Source: Oceanospirillum sanctuarii (lineage in GTDB: Bacteria; Pseudomonadota; Gammaproteobacteria; Pseudomonadales; Halomonadaceae). From it: a stretch of 64,000 bases of DNA. Positions 18,215-27,538 of the stretch are shown here, in pieces. Where the stretch lies: assembly GCF_002150805.1 (NCBI RefSeq), contig NZ_MTBA01000001.1, forward strand, positions 186,001-250,000, in the 5' to 3' direction. The notes below the pieces were generated by a model. It searched no databases and had not been told where the DNA came from. It was given only the letters and a program-made list of their open reading frames with translations. Within the stretch, counting starts at the first letter, position 1; each line of letters starts with the position of its first letter. Position numbers and translations under genes: made by a program.

Positions 18215-19150
18215 CTAAGCGCTGGCCTGCAGCTGCTTTTTCATATTCTCAATATCCCGCTTTGGCGGAGAACCAAACAGGCGGCTGTATTCACGGCTGA
18301 ACTGTGACGGGCTTTCGTAACCTACCTGATAAGCAGCACTGGAAGCATCCAGATGTTCATTCAACATCAGGCGTTTTGCCTCATTTAATCGCATCCATTT
18401 CTGATACTGCAAAGGGCTCATACCGGTCAGCTGACGGAAGTGATGGTGAAAGGTTGGCGTGCTCATTTGTACCCGTGCCGCCAGATCATCCACCCGCAAG
18501 GGCTCACTGTAGTGCACTTTGAGCCAGTCGATGGCTTTGGAGATACGATGTCCCTGACTGTCTACGGATGCGATCTGGCGCAGACGGGCTGCCTGATCGG
18601 TTTGCAGCAGGCGAAAGTGAATCTCCCGGATAATCAGAGGAGCCAGCGCACCCAAGGCTTCAGGCTCGTTCAACAGATCCAGCAGACGACGGAAAGGGTC
18701 GATGATGGGAGAGGAAACATCGCTTAACCAGATGCCAACGCCTTTGTCAGCCGGGCTTTTATTGGATTGCCCCGGTGCGCCTTGGGCAATCAGCTCGGCA
18801 ATCAGACGAAGATCCAGTCTTAGCATCAGACCCAGACAGGGAGCTTCTGCACTGGCTTCCACAACCTGGGAGCTGGCGGGCAGGTCCAGTGAGGTGATCA
18901 GAAACCGGCTGGTATTATAGGGAAATGCCTGACCGGAGAGGTTGATCTGCTTACGACCACTGACCAGTAAGACAACGCTGGGTTCGATCAGACAGATCTC
19001 CGGCTGAGTCAGGTTATCCCGTCTGAAAAGTCCCAGCTCAGGCAGTTCGGTTGAAAAGTCGCCGGTTCTATCACAGCGGCTGCTGATCACCTTTGCCATT
19101 CCGTCGTACATGCTCTGGATATCAGGACTGACCTGAAACGAATCACTCAT
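18215..19150 (-). CDS. AraC-family regulator (AraC_N type)
   Basis: A 311-residue regulator. The N-terminal cupin-like AraC_N domain (PF06719 type; about residues 25-180) includes EPSVVLLVSGRKQI and a ...FLITSLDLPASSQV segment. The C-terminal double helix-turn-helix (about 210-300) includes DLAARVQMSTPTFHHHF and VGYESPSQFSREY. It is divergent from an alpha/beta hydrolase gene across about 225 bp, a common pairing for this family, so it probably controls that gene. Confidence 0.93.
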   Translation of the reverse strand: MSDSFQVSPDIQSMYDGMAKVISSRCDRTGDFSTELPELGLFRRDNLTQPEICLIEPSVVLLVSGRKQINLSGQAFPYNTSRFLITSLDLPASSQVVEASAEAPCLGLMLRLDLRLIAELIAQGAPGQSNKSPADKGVGIWLSDVSSPIIDPFRRLLDLLNEPEALGALAPLIIREIHFRLLQTDQAARLRQIASVDSQGHRISKAIDWLKVHYSEPLRVDDLAARVQMSTPTFHHHFRQLTGMSPLQYQKWMRLNEAKRLMLNEHLDASSAAYQVGYESPSQFSREYSRLFGSPPKRDIENMKKQLQASA

Positions 19151-19375
19151 TCTGTTTGCCTCACTGACCGCCTTTTAACTGAGTTTTATCTTATCGCTAT
19201 CCTTGCCTGTTTGCTTGCTATCGCCTGAAGATCCAGAGGATCAGGCAATAAATCCAGCGTTTTCTGATAACGATAGACTCCCTGTCACCGGAATAATGCA
19301 TCCATCGGCAGTGAAGGAAGTCGTCACAACTTCTTCGTTGCAACTCAATGGCTTTATTTCAGGAGACGTTTTTTT

Positions 19376-20341
19376 ATGTCTATCGGTTCCGATAACTTCT
19401 ATATCAGCGATCTGGTTCAGGTTGAGAAAGTAACTTTTCAGAATCAGTTCAAAATGCAGGTTGCGGGCAACTTGTTTGTCCCTAAAGATCTGGAGGCTTC
19501 AAAAGAGACGGCCGCTCTGGTGGTTGGTCATCCTATGGGGGCGGTCAAAGAGCAGGCGGCTAATCTGTATGCGACTAAGATGGCGGAAGCAGGTTTTGTA
19601 ACCCTGGCGCTGGATCTGCCATTTTGGGGTGAAAGTGCTGGCGAACCGCGCAATCTGGTGGCACCGGATCTGTACGCCGAAGGTTTCAGTGCTGCCGTGG
19701 ACTTTCTGCGCAGCAAGCCTTTTGTGAATAAAGAGCAGATCGGTGGCATTGGTGTATGCGGCAGCGGTGGTTTCCTGATCAGTGCCGCAAAAATCGACCC
19801 GCGCATCAAGGCAGTTGCCACCATCAGTATGTATGACATGGGCGGTGCGACCCGAAACGGTCTGGGTAATTCGATCTCGGCAGAGATGCGTCAGCAGATG
19901 ATTGCTGAGGCTGCTGCTCAGCGTGATGTGGAGTTCGCCGGTGGTGAAACCCAATACACGGGTGGTTGCCCTCATGAGATCGATGAAGATTCCCATCCGA
20001 TCGCTAAGGAATTTTATGACTTCTACCGTACGCCACGAGGTGAGTTTACACCTAAGGGCTCAAGCCCTGCGCTGACCACGCATCCGACCTTGAGCAGCAA
20101 CACCCGCTTCCTGAATTTCTACCCGTTCAACGATATTGAGCACATCTCTCCGCGCCCACTGTTGTTTATCGCAGGTGAGCAGGCTCACTCTCTGGAGTTC
20201 AGTGAGCAGGCTTACGAGCTGGCTTCTCAGCCAAAAGAGTTGCTGTTGGTGAAAGGTTGTGGTCACGTGGATCTGTATGACGGTACTCAGGTGATCCCGT
20301 TTGAAAAGCTGGAAAGCTTCTTCAACCACGCGTTTAACTGA
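19376..20341 (+). CDS. Alpha/beta hydrolase (dienelactone-hydrolase-like)
   Basis: A 321-residue cytoplasmic alpha/beta hydrolase of the YcjY/DLH-like group. It shows the oxyanion strand ALVVGHPMGAVKEQ, the nucleophile elbow GIGVCGSGGF (Cys or Ser could serve), the acid-containing PLLFIAGEQAHS region, and the catalytic histidine in GCGHVDLYD. Substrate unknown. It is divergent from an AraC regulator that likely controls it. A 20-bp gap separates its end from the convergent HAD phosphatase gene. Confidence 0.88.
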   Translation: MSIGSDNFYISDLVQVEKVTFQNQFKMQVAGNLFVPKDLEASKETAALVVGHPMGAVKEQAANLYATKMAEAGFVTLALDLPFWGESAGEPRNLVAPDLYAEGFSAAVDFLRSKPFVNKEQIGGIGVCGSGGFLISAAKIDPRIKAVATISMYDMGGATRNGLGNSISAEMRQQMIAEAAAQRDVEFAGGETQYTGGCPHEIDEDSHPIAKEFYDFYRTPRGEFTPKGSSPALTTHPTLSSNTRFLNFYPFNDIEHISPRPLLFIAGEQAHSLEFSEQAYELASQPKELLLVKGCGHVDLYDGTQVIPFEKLESFFNHAFN

Positions 20342-20362
20342 GCACAGCAACCGAGAACAGGG

Positions 20363-20947
20363 TTAGCCTGCCTTTAATAACCCGGTCAGTTCATCAAAAT
20401 GGCGGATCACGAGATCTGCCTGGTGGGCGTAATCTGGTAGTTCGTCCGGTGCATAAAGGCAGGAGTGCATACCTGCATTGTTGGCGGCTTCCACGTCGTA
20501 ACGGAAGTCGCCGACATACATCACCTGCTCAGGTTTTAGTCGCCATTCGCTGGCGATCAGCAGGAGCGCAGTCGGATCAGGTTTTGCCGGAGCTTCTTCC
20601 CGGGTGATAACCCGGGTGATCGGCATAGCGTTGTTGCGGATCTTGATCTGAGCCGCCTGCTGAAAGTTGCGGGTGACTATCGCCATGGGATAGTTGAGGC
20701 GGTTAAGGGATTCGACAAACGCTTTGGCTCCGGGAATCCAGTCAGCCTGATGGGCATCATCCAGCTCATGCTGTTCAATAATGCTGTGGGCCCGATCTTT
20801 CAGATAGGGATCATCAAGGGCTGCGGTAAAAGCCAGAATGTCCTCATCGGGAGGGCAGGCAACCTGCTCCCTTAACCATTTAAAGTCCAGTGCAGAAGAG
20901 ACCAGAGTGCCATCCAAATCGAAGATTACCCCTTTAATATTTTGCAT
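20363..20947 (-). CDS. HAD-family phosphatase
   Basis: A 194-residue HAD hydrolase. Motif I is VIFDLDGTLV with the nucleophile and general-acid aspartates. Motif II is AIVTRN, the motif III lysine is EAPAKPDP, and motif IV is YVGDFRYDVEAANNAG. It looks like the phosphoglycolate phosphatase-like subgroup with a helical cap. The start is the ATG at 20947 (MQNIKGVIF), with AGGAGA 8 bases upstream; the frame extends 17 codons further without a ribosome site. The physiological phosphate ester is not predictable. Confidence 0.9.
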   Translation of the reverse strand: MQNIKGVIFDLDGTLVSSALDFKWLREQVACPPDEDILAFTAALDDPYLKDRAHSIIEQHELDDAHQADWIPGAKAFVESLNRLNYPMAIVTRNFQQAAQIKIRNNAMPITRVITREEAPAKPDPTALLLIASEWRLKPEQVMYVGDFRYDVEAANNAGMHSCLYAPDELPDYAHQADLVIRHFDELTGLLKAG

Positions 20948-21044
20948 ACGTTCGCTCTCCTGATGGATTATTTGGCTGGCTAAAGCCTGATTATTCAATA
21001 CGTTATAGCAGTTATTCAGAGCACTTTCATGCCGGAAAATAACC

Positions 21045-21073
21045 TTAGACAGAGGGTACTAACTGTGTATAAT
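21045..21073 (+). promoter_or_regulatory. Strong sigma-70 promoter of the cold-shock gene
   Basis: TTAGAC (21045-21050), a 17-base spacer and a perfect TATAAT (21068-21073). It implies a 5' leader of about 150 nt before the start codon, as is usual for cspA-type genes whose leaders control expression by temperature. Confidence 0.8.
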
Positions 21074-21231
21074 GACCTTGTCTGAAAGCAAGTCTGTATT
21101 TATGCACCATTTCGATGTCTTCTCTTTAGTAAGTACCTCGTCCTGTTTTCCATAAGTAATAGCACGACTTCCAGAAAAACCGCTTCAATGACGAAGCAAC
21201 AAAATTACTCTTGAATGACAGGAATTTAATC

Positions 21232-21438
21232 ATGTCTAAAGTTACTGGCACTGTTAAATGGTTCAACGAATCTAAAGGTTTTGGTTTCATCGAGCAGGAA
21301 AGCGGCCCAGACGTATTCGCACACTTCTCTGCGATCGTTGGTAACGGTTTCAAAACTCTGCTGGAAGGCCAAAAGGTTGAGTTCAAAGTAACTCAAGGCC
21401 AGAAAGGCCCACAGGCTGAAGAAATCGTTGTACTGTAA
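21232..21438 (+). CDS. Cold-shock protein (CspA family)
   Basis: A 68-residue single cold-shock domain with both RNA-binding motifs, KGFGFI (RNP1) and VFAHFS (RNP2), plus GTVKWFN at the start. It acts as an RNA chaperone. The start is the ATG at 21232 with AGGA 8 bases upstream. It is preceded by a long leader from the promoter at 21045-21073 and followed by a strong terminator. Which Csp paralogue it represents cannot be told. Confidence 0.96.
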   Translation: MSKVTGTVKWFNESKGFGFIEQESGPDVFAHFSAIVGNGFKTLLEGQKVEFKVTQGQKGPQAEEIVVL

Positions 21439-21510
21439 GACTTTTTAGTCTGACGGTTTAACGGGCTCAAGCCTGGATCAAAAGCTTAATTCGTTAAGTG
21501 ATTGATCAAC

Positions 21511-21538
21511 AAAAAGCGAAGCTACGGCTTCGCTTTTT
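21511..21538 (+). terminator. Terminator of the cold-shock gene
   Basis: AAAAAGCGAAGC/GCTTCGCTTTTT, a perfect 12-bp stem with a four-base loop and T run. Confidence 0.93.
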
Positions 21539-21583
21539 GCGTTTTTATGAGTAGCTTTTTTATAAGGTCAGTAAGGTACAGCA

Positions 21584-22066
21584 ATGAGTATTTCTAAAGA
21601 TAAAGTTGTTCAGTTTTACTACACACTGAAAGATGAAGCGGGCCAGACGCTGGAAAGCAATGTTGGTGCTGATCCGGTTGCTTATCTGCATGGCCATAAC
21701 AATATGATGCCGGGCGTTGAGAAAGCCCTGGAAGGTCGTGAGGCGGGTGAAGAGTTTTCCGTTACCCTGCCACCGGAAGAGACCTATGGTCTGCGTCGTG
21801 AAGACAGTGAGCAGCGCGTTCCGACCAAACACCTGATGGGTGCTAAAAAATGGAAGCCGGGCATGATGGCCGTCGTTCAGACGGAGCAAGGTCAGCGTCA
21901 GGTAACTGTTGTTAAAGTAGGTAAGTTTATGGTGACCGTGGATACCAACCATCCTATGGCGGGTAAAACACTGACCTTTGATCTGATCATTGCTGATGTT
22001 CGTGATGCAACCTCAGAAGAGATCGCTCACGGTCATGCCCATGGTATTGGTGGCCACCACCACTGA
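21584..22066 (+). CDS. slyD: FKBP-type peptidyl-prolyl isomerase SlyD
   Basis: A 160-residue FKBP protein of the SlyD type. The FKBP half is split by an insert-in-flap domain (about residues 75-120). The protein begins with KVVQFYYTLKDE, has YLHGHNNMMPGVEKAL and GKTLTFDLII, and ends in a short histidine-rich tail (HGHAHGIGGHHH). In SlyD such a tail binds nickel and other metals for hydrogenase or urease maturation. This tail is shorter than in E. coli. It combines prolyl isomerase and chaperone activity in the cytoplasm. Confidence 0.95.
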   Translation: MSISKDKVVQFYYTLKDEAGQTLESNVGADPVAYLHGHNNMMPGVEKALEGREAGEEFSVTLPPEETYGLRREDSEQRVPTKHLMGAKKWKPGMMAVVQTEQGQRQVTVVKVGKFMVTVDTNHPMAGKTLTFDLIIADVRDATSEEIAHGHAHGIGGHHH

Positions 22067-22105
22067 CCATGAGGGGCTGAGATTCAGCCGCCCGGAACAG
22101 AATAT

Positions 22106-22159
22106 AAAAAGGCGCTTGGTTTACGTATTGTCTTGTACGTACAACCAAAGCGCCTTTTT
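22106..22159. terminator. Shared terminator between slyD and the hybrid kinase gene
   Basis: AAAAAGGCGCTT-GGTT pairs with AACC-AAAGCGCCTTTTT with one bulged base. A-rich and T-rich flanks make it bidirectional for the convergent genes. Confidence 0.85.
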
Positions 22160-22183
22160 CATCTTTGTCTATAGGGCATCATC

Positions 22184-24682
22184 CTACTGGCTGAATAGCC
22201 GGGCTTTCATCTCCCGCTCAAAACTCTGGCTTAGTGAGATCAGTTCCGGCAGTTGTTGACGGATTTGGCCTGAGTGTTCCGATTTACTCTGCTCTTCCAG
22301 TAGCGTGACCCTCTCCAGCAGTACCTTTGCGGAACAATTTGCTACCAGTCCTTTTAACTGATGCAGGGTCGCAGTCAGTTTGTCATCCGGTGTGTCTGCC
22401 AGTTCGGTCAGAATGCGATGAATATCGTCGATAGCGGCTTCCATCACCAGCTGCATCAGTTCCATATCGTCACTGAGTCGGCTGCTGTATTCCGCAAAAT
22501 CAAAGGCAGGCGCAAGTGTTTCCGATTCTGGAGCTGCCACTGCAGGGGTTGCCAATTCAGGAGATGCAGCTGTTCCGGATGCAGACTCTGTTGGAGTGGG
22601 CTCAACAGTATTGGCAACCGCCTGATTTTCTTCCTGTTGGACAATAGGCAGAAAACGGTTCAGTGCTTTTTTCAACTGACCCGGATCGATCGGTTTGGTG
22701 AGGAACTCGTCCATGCCTGCATCAAGGCAGCGCTTGCGGTCATCCTGCATCGCATTAGCCGTAAGTGCGATTACCGGTACCTGACTATTGGTTTTAAGTC
22801 CTTCCGCTTGGCGCAACTCACGGGTTGTTCTGAAGCCATCCATGACGGGCATCTGGCAGTCCATAAAGATGATATCGAAGTTTTCTTCCCGCATTTTGTG
22901 CAGGGCTTCGTAACCGTCGCTGGCGATAGCCACCTCAAGACCCAAGTGGCTCAGTAAGCCTTTAGCAACCACCTGATTGGTTTTGTTATCTTCAGCGATC
23001 AGGGCGTATCCGGAATACTGTTGCACCGATGTTGTCTGGTTATCGGAAATTCCCTGATCTGCCGAAACAGTGCCTTGCAGGAGAGCCAGGAGCTCTTCCG
23101 GGAACAAAGGTAAGCTGACGGCGCCAAAGTAGGGGCTCAGATCCAGCGTTTTCTGATTTTTGCCCGGTTGGCGCATCAGGATCAGTTTGGGCTTATCGGT
23201 TTCTGACCAGTAGTGGCTCAGTTGTTCGCTTAAAGCACCGGTTCTGCTTTGTTCTGCCTCCTCTTCCAGCAGAATATGCGTGTAATTCCGGGTTTGGTTT
23301 TCCAGCTGTCTGTAGGCTCTACCGGGGCTTGTGACATCAGCTTCCAGTTTCCATTGGCTGAACAGATCCTGCAGGAATATCTGAGTCGCGGGGCGGGAGT
23401 GAATCGCCAGAACTCTTAGTTCATCGGACAGATCCGGTTGTTCTTCATGGTTGAGGTTGACACTTTCCAGAGCGACCTCAAACCAGAAAATAGAGCCTTC
23501 ACCGTAATGGCTCTGCACACCAATTTTGCCATCCATCATCTCCACCAGCTGTTGGCAGATATTCAGACCCAGGCCGCTACCTCCGTAAAGGTGAGTGGTA
23601 TCTGAGCAGGCTTGCTGGAAGCGTCGGAACAGTCGGGATAGTTGTTCTTCCGTCAGGCCGATGCCGCTGTCTTTAACTTCAAAGCGCGCGGTCAGTTGCT
23701 GGTGGCCGTTCTCGCTGACGGAGTGTTTCGGCGTCAGTTGCAGATCAATGGAGACAAAGCCTTCATGGGTAAACTTGATGGCGTTGCTGATCAGGTTGTT
23801 TAACACCTGTCGCAGACGAAGGCTATCGGCCCGAACTCTGCCGCTGGGGATGTGGCGGGCTGGGCAGATCAGCTCGATCATTTTCTCGTTGGCTTTAATG
23901 CCATGGGTGGCACCTACTTCAGCCAATAGGGTAGCAAGATCAAACTCTTCGGTTTGCAATTCCAGCTTACCGGCTTCGATGCGGGACAGATCGAGAATAT
24001 CATTTACCAGTTCGGTCAGCGCATCGGCACTGCCAAGGGCGAGGGAGACCAGATGATTCTGTTCCCGATTCAGCGCCATATTCTGTAGCAGGTGCAGGGT
24101 GCCTGAGATGCCATGAATTGGGGTGCGGATCTCGTGGCTCATATTGGACAGAAAATCGCTCTTAAACTGGCTGACGCGATCCAGCTCACGCACTTTCTTC
24201 CGCAGCTCCAGCTGAGAGACAACGGCCCGAGCCAGTATGCTCAGGTTATCTTTTTGCTCATCGGTAAGCTTCATCGGATGAGGGGCGATGACACACAGGG
24301 TGCCAATAGCAAAACCTTCAGGTGTGATCAGAGGCGCACCGGCATAGAAGCGAATAAAGGGAGCACCCGTTACCAGAGGATTATCCCAGAAGCGTTCATC
24401 CTGAAGCGTATCCTGAACTTCCATCACCTCCGGCTTGTGAATTGCGTGGGCGCAGAAGGCGATATCCCGCTCTGTTTCACAGGCATCCAGACCCACTCTG
24501 GCTTTAAACCATTGACGTTCCGGATCGATGAGGCTTACCAGCGCGATTGGGGTTTGGCAGATGCGTGATGCCAGAATGGTCAAATCATCAAAGGCTTTCT
24601 CCGCTTCGGTATCCAGTACCTGATAGGCTTCGAGTGCTTCTAGACGTTCTTGCTCATTGGCGGGCTGGGTAGGCTTAATCAT
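22184..24682 (-). CDS. GAF-domain hybrid sensor histidine kinase with receiver and HPt
   Basis: A soluble 832-residue sensor. A GAF domain spans about residues 15-160. HisKA follows, with phospho-accepting His183 in MSHEIRTP. HATPase_c carries NLISNAIKF and GGSGLGL. A degenerate region around 420-540 may be an inactive receiver. An intact receiver follows (about 558-675, phospho-Asp608 in FMDCQMP, Lys663). An Ala/Pro/Glu-rich linker leads to a C-terminal HPt domain (His774 in LHQLKG). This is the ArcB/BarA-type phosphorelay layout without membrane segments, so the signal is cytoplasmic. The likely start is the ATG at 24682 (MIKPTQPANEQERL); an ATG 10 codons upstream is possible. The output regulator is not adjacent. 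Confidence 0.93.
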   Translation of the reverse strand: MIKPTQPANEQERLEALEAYQVLDTEAEKAFDDLTILASRICQTPIALVSLIDPERQWFKARVGLDACETERDIAFCAHAIHKPEVMEVQDTLQDERFWDNPLVTGAPFIRFYAGAPLITPEGFAIGTLCVIAPHPMKLTDEQKDNLSILARAVVSQLELRKKVRELDRVSQFKSDFLSNMSHEIRTPIHGISGTLHLLQNMALNREQNHLVSLALGSADALTELVNDILDLSRIEAGKLELQTEEFDLATLLAEVGATHGIKANEKMIELICPARHIPSGRVRADSLRLRQVLNNLISNAIKFTHEGFVSIDLQLTPKHSVSENGHQQLTARFEVKDSGIGLTEEQLSRLFRRFQQACSDTTHLYGGSGLGLNICQQLVEMMDGKIGVQSHYGEGSIFWFEVALESVNLNHEEQPDLSDELRVLAIHSRPATQIFLQDLFSQWKLEADVTSPGRAYRQLENQTRNYTHILLEEEAEQSRTGALSEQLSHYWSETDKPKLILMRQPGKNQKTLDLSPYFGAVSLPLFPEELLALLQGTVSADQGISDNQTTSVQQYSGYALIAEDNKTNQVVAKGLLSHLGLEVAIASDGYEALHKMREENFDIIFMDCQMPVMDGFRTTRELRQAEGLKTNSQVPVIALTANAMQDDRKRCLDAGMDEFLTKPIDPGQLKKALNRFLPIVQQEENQAVANTVEPTPTESASGTAASPELATPAVAAPESETLAPAFDFAEYSSRLSDDMELMQLVMEAAIDDIHRILTELADTPDDKLTATLHQLKGLVANCSAKVLLERVTLLEEQSKSEHSGQIRQQLPELISLSQSFEREMKARLFSQ

Positions 24683-24875
24683 ATAAACAGGGATTCCTGT
24701 GGCAGGCACCATCCAATTGGAGCCTGAAAATGATCAGAGATGACGGGGCGAATCAATGTCGGATACCCCAGGTTATATCTGCAATTCAGCAATTATTTCC
24801 GCATTGCTTTAATTGTATCAGTAATCCCGAAAATTGGGACGCTGCCAAAGTGTTAGAGGTTTTCTTCCCAAAGGC

Positions 24876-25943
24876 TTAAAAAGTTCGCTTTTCGGTCGTG
24901 CGCCACTGAGAGGGTGAGTGCCCTGTCCAACGTTTAAATGCACGGCAGAAGGCGGCTGTTTCAGAAAAACCTACCCGTTCACTGACATCGTTTACCGACA
25001 GGTGCTCAGCAACCAGCAGCTTCATGGCAAAGTCCCGTCTTAATTCCTCTTTCAGATTGCGTAATGAGGTTCCTTCCTCCGTCAGCTTGCGTCTCAGGGT
25101 TCTGGGTGCCAGATGCAGCGCTTCACTGATCGCTTCCAATTCCGGCAGCTGATGAAAATCGTATTGCTGCAACAGCATACGCACTCGGGTGGTGAGCCGA
25201 TCATCCTGTCCCGGCCGATGCAGAATCATAGCGGGGGAGGCTTTAAGAAACCCTGCCAGTTCATCCGGTGTACGTATGATGGGCAGTTGCAGATAACGGG
25301 GATGCAGAAAGAAACCGCAGGCTTCGGCTCCATAGATGAGGTTGCCGGTAAACATGGCGCGATATTCTTTCGCATGGGCTGGCGCGGGGTAGTTAAAACA
25401 GGTGGCGCTGATAGGAATATGTTGGCCCACCAGCCAGCTGCCGAATCGTTGCCACATCAGCAGCAGAAACTCCTGCAGCAGATGATCCGGATCCATGCCC
25501 TGATCATCCAGTTGCAGCCGGTAGAAGATCTGACTTTGCTGGCTGTCATTCAGGCTTTCGCCATCGAGTCTTGCATCAATATGGTGATAAACCGTGCTGT
25601 AGAAGCGGGCGCTTTGCTGCAGCATACCGCCCAGGGTATTGGCCTGTTGTGCGAGTTCCGCCATCAGGGCAAAAACGCCATTTTTACAGGCACTGGGTGC
25701 CAGCCCCATGAACTCATCTTTGGTGGTGCGCCACACCGCTTTAATCAGATCGCTCAGCTGTTGTTCTGTGATCAGAAAATCAGGATCGTCGGCCTTATCC
25801 GCAGGAATATCTGCTGCTTCTAAAAGTGATTGCTCATTCACGCCCTGGGCCAGAGCCCCTGTGATACAGGCGCGAATATAGTGGTTGGCAATATGGCGTT
25901 TCTGTCGGCGTTCGGGGACGTCAGTCAGTGCAATAGCGGGCAT
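24876..25943 (-). CDS. AraC-family regulator of the adjacent beta-oxidation genes
   Basis: A 355-residue regulator of the OruR/arabinose-binding-domain type (PF12625-like N-terminus, about residues 25-205), with a C-terminal AraC double helix-turn-helix. The latter includes LHLAPRTLRRKLTEEG and VGFSETAAFCRAFKRW. It is divergent from the acyl-CoA dehydrogenase operon across 331 bp. That spacer and the acyl-CoA ligase promoter share 22-bp-spaced direct repeats, the arrangement AraC proteins bind, so both units are probably its regulon. The inducer is likely a fatty acid or acyl-CoA (inference). Confidence 0.92.
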   Translation of the reverse strand: MPAIALTDVPERRQKRHIANHYIRACITGALAQGVNEQSLLEAADIPADKADDPDFLITEQQLSDLIKAVWRTTKDEFMGLAPSACKNGVFALMAELAQQANTLGGMLQQSARFYSTVYHHIDARLDGESLNDSQQSQIFYRLQLDDQGMDPDHLLQEFLLLMWQRFGSWLVGQHIPISATCFNYPAPAHAKEYRAMFTGNLIYGAEACGFFLHPRYLQLPIIRTPDELAGFLKASPAMILHRPGQDDRLTTRVRMLLQQYDFHQLPELEAISEALHLAPRTLRRKLTEEGTSLRNLKEELRRDFAMKLLVAEHLSVNDVSERVGFSETAAFCRAFKRWTGHSPSQWRTTEKRTF

Positions 25944-26119
25944 GGTGCAGTGTCCTTTCTTGTTCCTGAGCCAGGTTCCGTTTCAGTGCTCTGGGAGACG
26001 TTTTTTTATTGTTATTTGGGCTGTTTGGTCAGTTTGCTATCAGGCAAATCGAAAACAGCTTCTCAAGGTATGGCATCTCTTATTCTGCGTCCAGCAGCCA
26101 GACTGACTGTCCGGTGTTT

Positions 26120-26157
26120 GGCCGATTAAGTCAATTAAATAGACCGTAAATGTCATT
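26120..26157 (+). promoter_or_regulatory. Direct-repeat operator upstream of acyl-CoA dehydrogenase
   Basis: GGCC-N6-GTCAAT (26120-26135) is followed 22 bp later by GACC-N6-GTCATT (26142-26157). A further exact half-site GGCC-N6-GTCAAT lies at 26185-26200. The same pair occurs at 31146-31183. This is a candidate binding site for the AraC regulator encoded divergently. Confidence 0.65.
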
Positions 26158-26274
26158 CAGTCTTTTCATAGTCAGGGATTTAATGGCCTGAACAGTCAAT
26201 CTTTCTCGGGCGTAATTGATTAGATCCTGAGAGAAGAGTGATCAGAATAAGAACGAAACCTGCGGAAAACGACT

Positions 26275-27459
26275 ATGAACGCTTCAGTAGCCCCACATTC
26301 TACATCTCAGTATTCCACCCGTATTTATGGCGAAGATGCTCCTCTGTTTGCCGAAATGGTGCAGCGCTTTCTGCAGCAGGAGGTTGAACCTTATTTTGAA
26401 CAGTGGGAGGCAGATCATCAGGTGCCGCGCCAACTCTGGAACACTTTGGGCGAGGCAGGACTACTGGGTGTGGATCTGCCGGAGGCTTATGGAGGTTCAG
26501 GTGCTGAGTTCGAAATCAGTCAGCTGATCTGCGAAGAGATCTCCCGACAGGGTTTTGGTGGTGTAGGCAGCGGCTACAACATCCACGCCAATATTGTGAT
26601 GCCCTATATCCTGCATATCGGTACGGAAGCTCAAAAGCAGCAGTGGCTGCCAAAAATGGCTTCTGGTGAGGTCGTTGGCGCTATCGCCATGACAGAACCG
26701 GGCGCGGGCAGCGACCTTGCGGCCTTAAGAACCCGTGCCGAAAAAGTGCCGGAAGGCTGGAAGATTAACGGCTCCAAGATCTTTATTACCAACGGCTTGC
26801 TGGCGGATATGGTGATTGTTTGTGCGAAAACCGATCCGCAGGCGGGTGCCAAAGGCGTCTCCCTGTTTCTGGTGGATGCCAGCCTGCCGGGCTTTTCCAA
26901 AGGTAAGGGCATTCACAAGATCGGCCAGCATTCCAGCGATACCGCAGAACTCTTCTTTGAAGATCTGATCGTGCCGGAAGATGCCTTACTGGGTGAGTTG
27001 AACAAGGGTTTTGTCTACCTGATGCAGGAGTTGCCCCGGGAGCGTCTTGGTGTCGCCTCTCAGGCATTAGGCGCGATGGAAGGGGCACTGCAACTGACGC
27101 TGGATTATGTGCAGGAGCGCAAAGCCTTTGGTCAGCGGATAGGCGATTTTCAGAATACCCGCTTCAAACTGGCAGAAGTGAAAGCCCAGATCGAGCTGGG
27201 ACGAGCTTACTTTAACCAGTGTATGCAGCGTTACAGCGAAGGTGCGATGAGCGCTACCGACGCCGCCACCCTGAAACTCATGCTGAGTGAGATGCAGTGC
27301 AAAACCATCGATGAATGCCTGCAGCTGTTCGGCGGCTACGGTTACACCACCGAATATCCGATCTCCCGCTTCTACGTTGATGCCCGTATTCAGACGATTT
27401 ATGCCGGTACCTCCGAAATTATGAAAGAGGTGATCGCCCGTTCTTTGCTGGGGCGCTGA
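26275..27459 (+). CDS. Acyl-CoA dehydrogenase
   Basis: A 394-residue FAD-dependent acyl-CoA dehydrogenase catalysing alpha,beta-desaturation of an acyl-CoA. Signatures are AIAMTEPGAGSDLA, KIFITNG, and QLFGGYGYTTEYPISRFYVD. The base-bearing Y-E-G-T motif of short and medium-chain enzymes is Y-A-G-T here. A glutamate in PRERLGVA occupies the position used as base by isovaleryl-CoA and long-chain enzymes, pointing to a branched or long acyl substrate. First gene of the operon, downstream of the AraC-type repeats. Confidence 0.95.
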   Translation: MNASVAPHSTSQYSTRIYGEDAPLFAEMVQRFLQQEVEPYFEQWEADHQVPRQLWNTLGEAGLLGVDLPEAYGGSGAEFEISQLICEEISRQGFGGVGSGYNIHANIVMPYILHIGTEAQKQQWLPKMASGEVVGAIAMTEPGAGSDLAALRTRAEKVPEGWKINGSKIFITNGLLADMVIVCAKTDPQAGAKGVSLFLVDASLPGFSKGKGIHKIGQHSSDTAELFFEDLIVPEDALLGELNKGFVYLMQELPRERLGVASQALGAMEGALQLTLDYVQERKAFGQRIGDFQNTRFKLAEVKAQIELGRAYFNQCMQRYSEGAMSATDAATLKLMLSEMQCKTIDECLQLFGGYGYTTEYPISRFYVDARIQTIYAGTSEIMKEVIARSLLGR

Positions 27460-27538
27460 TCTCTTTTTGGGTCTGATTTAACAGTCTGCCCGTCCCAAAC
27501 TCCCGATTAAAACAAGAATAACTGCGAAGGATTTAGCG

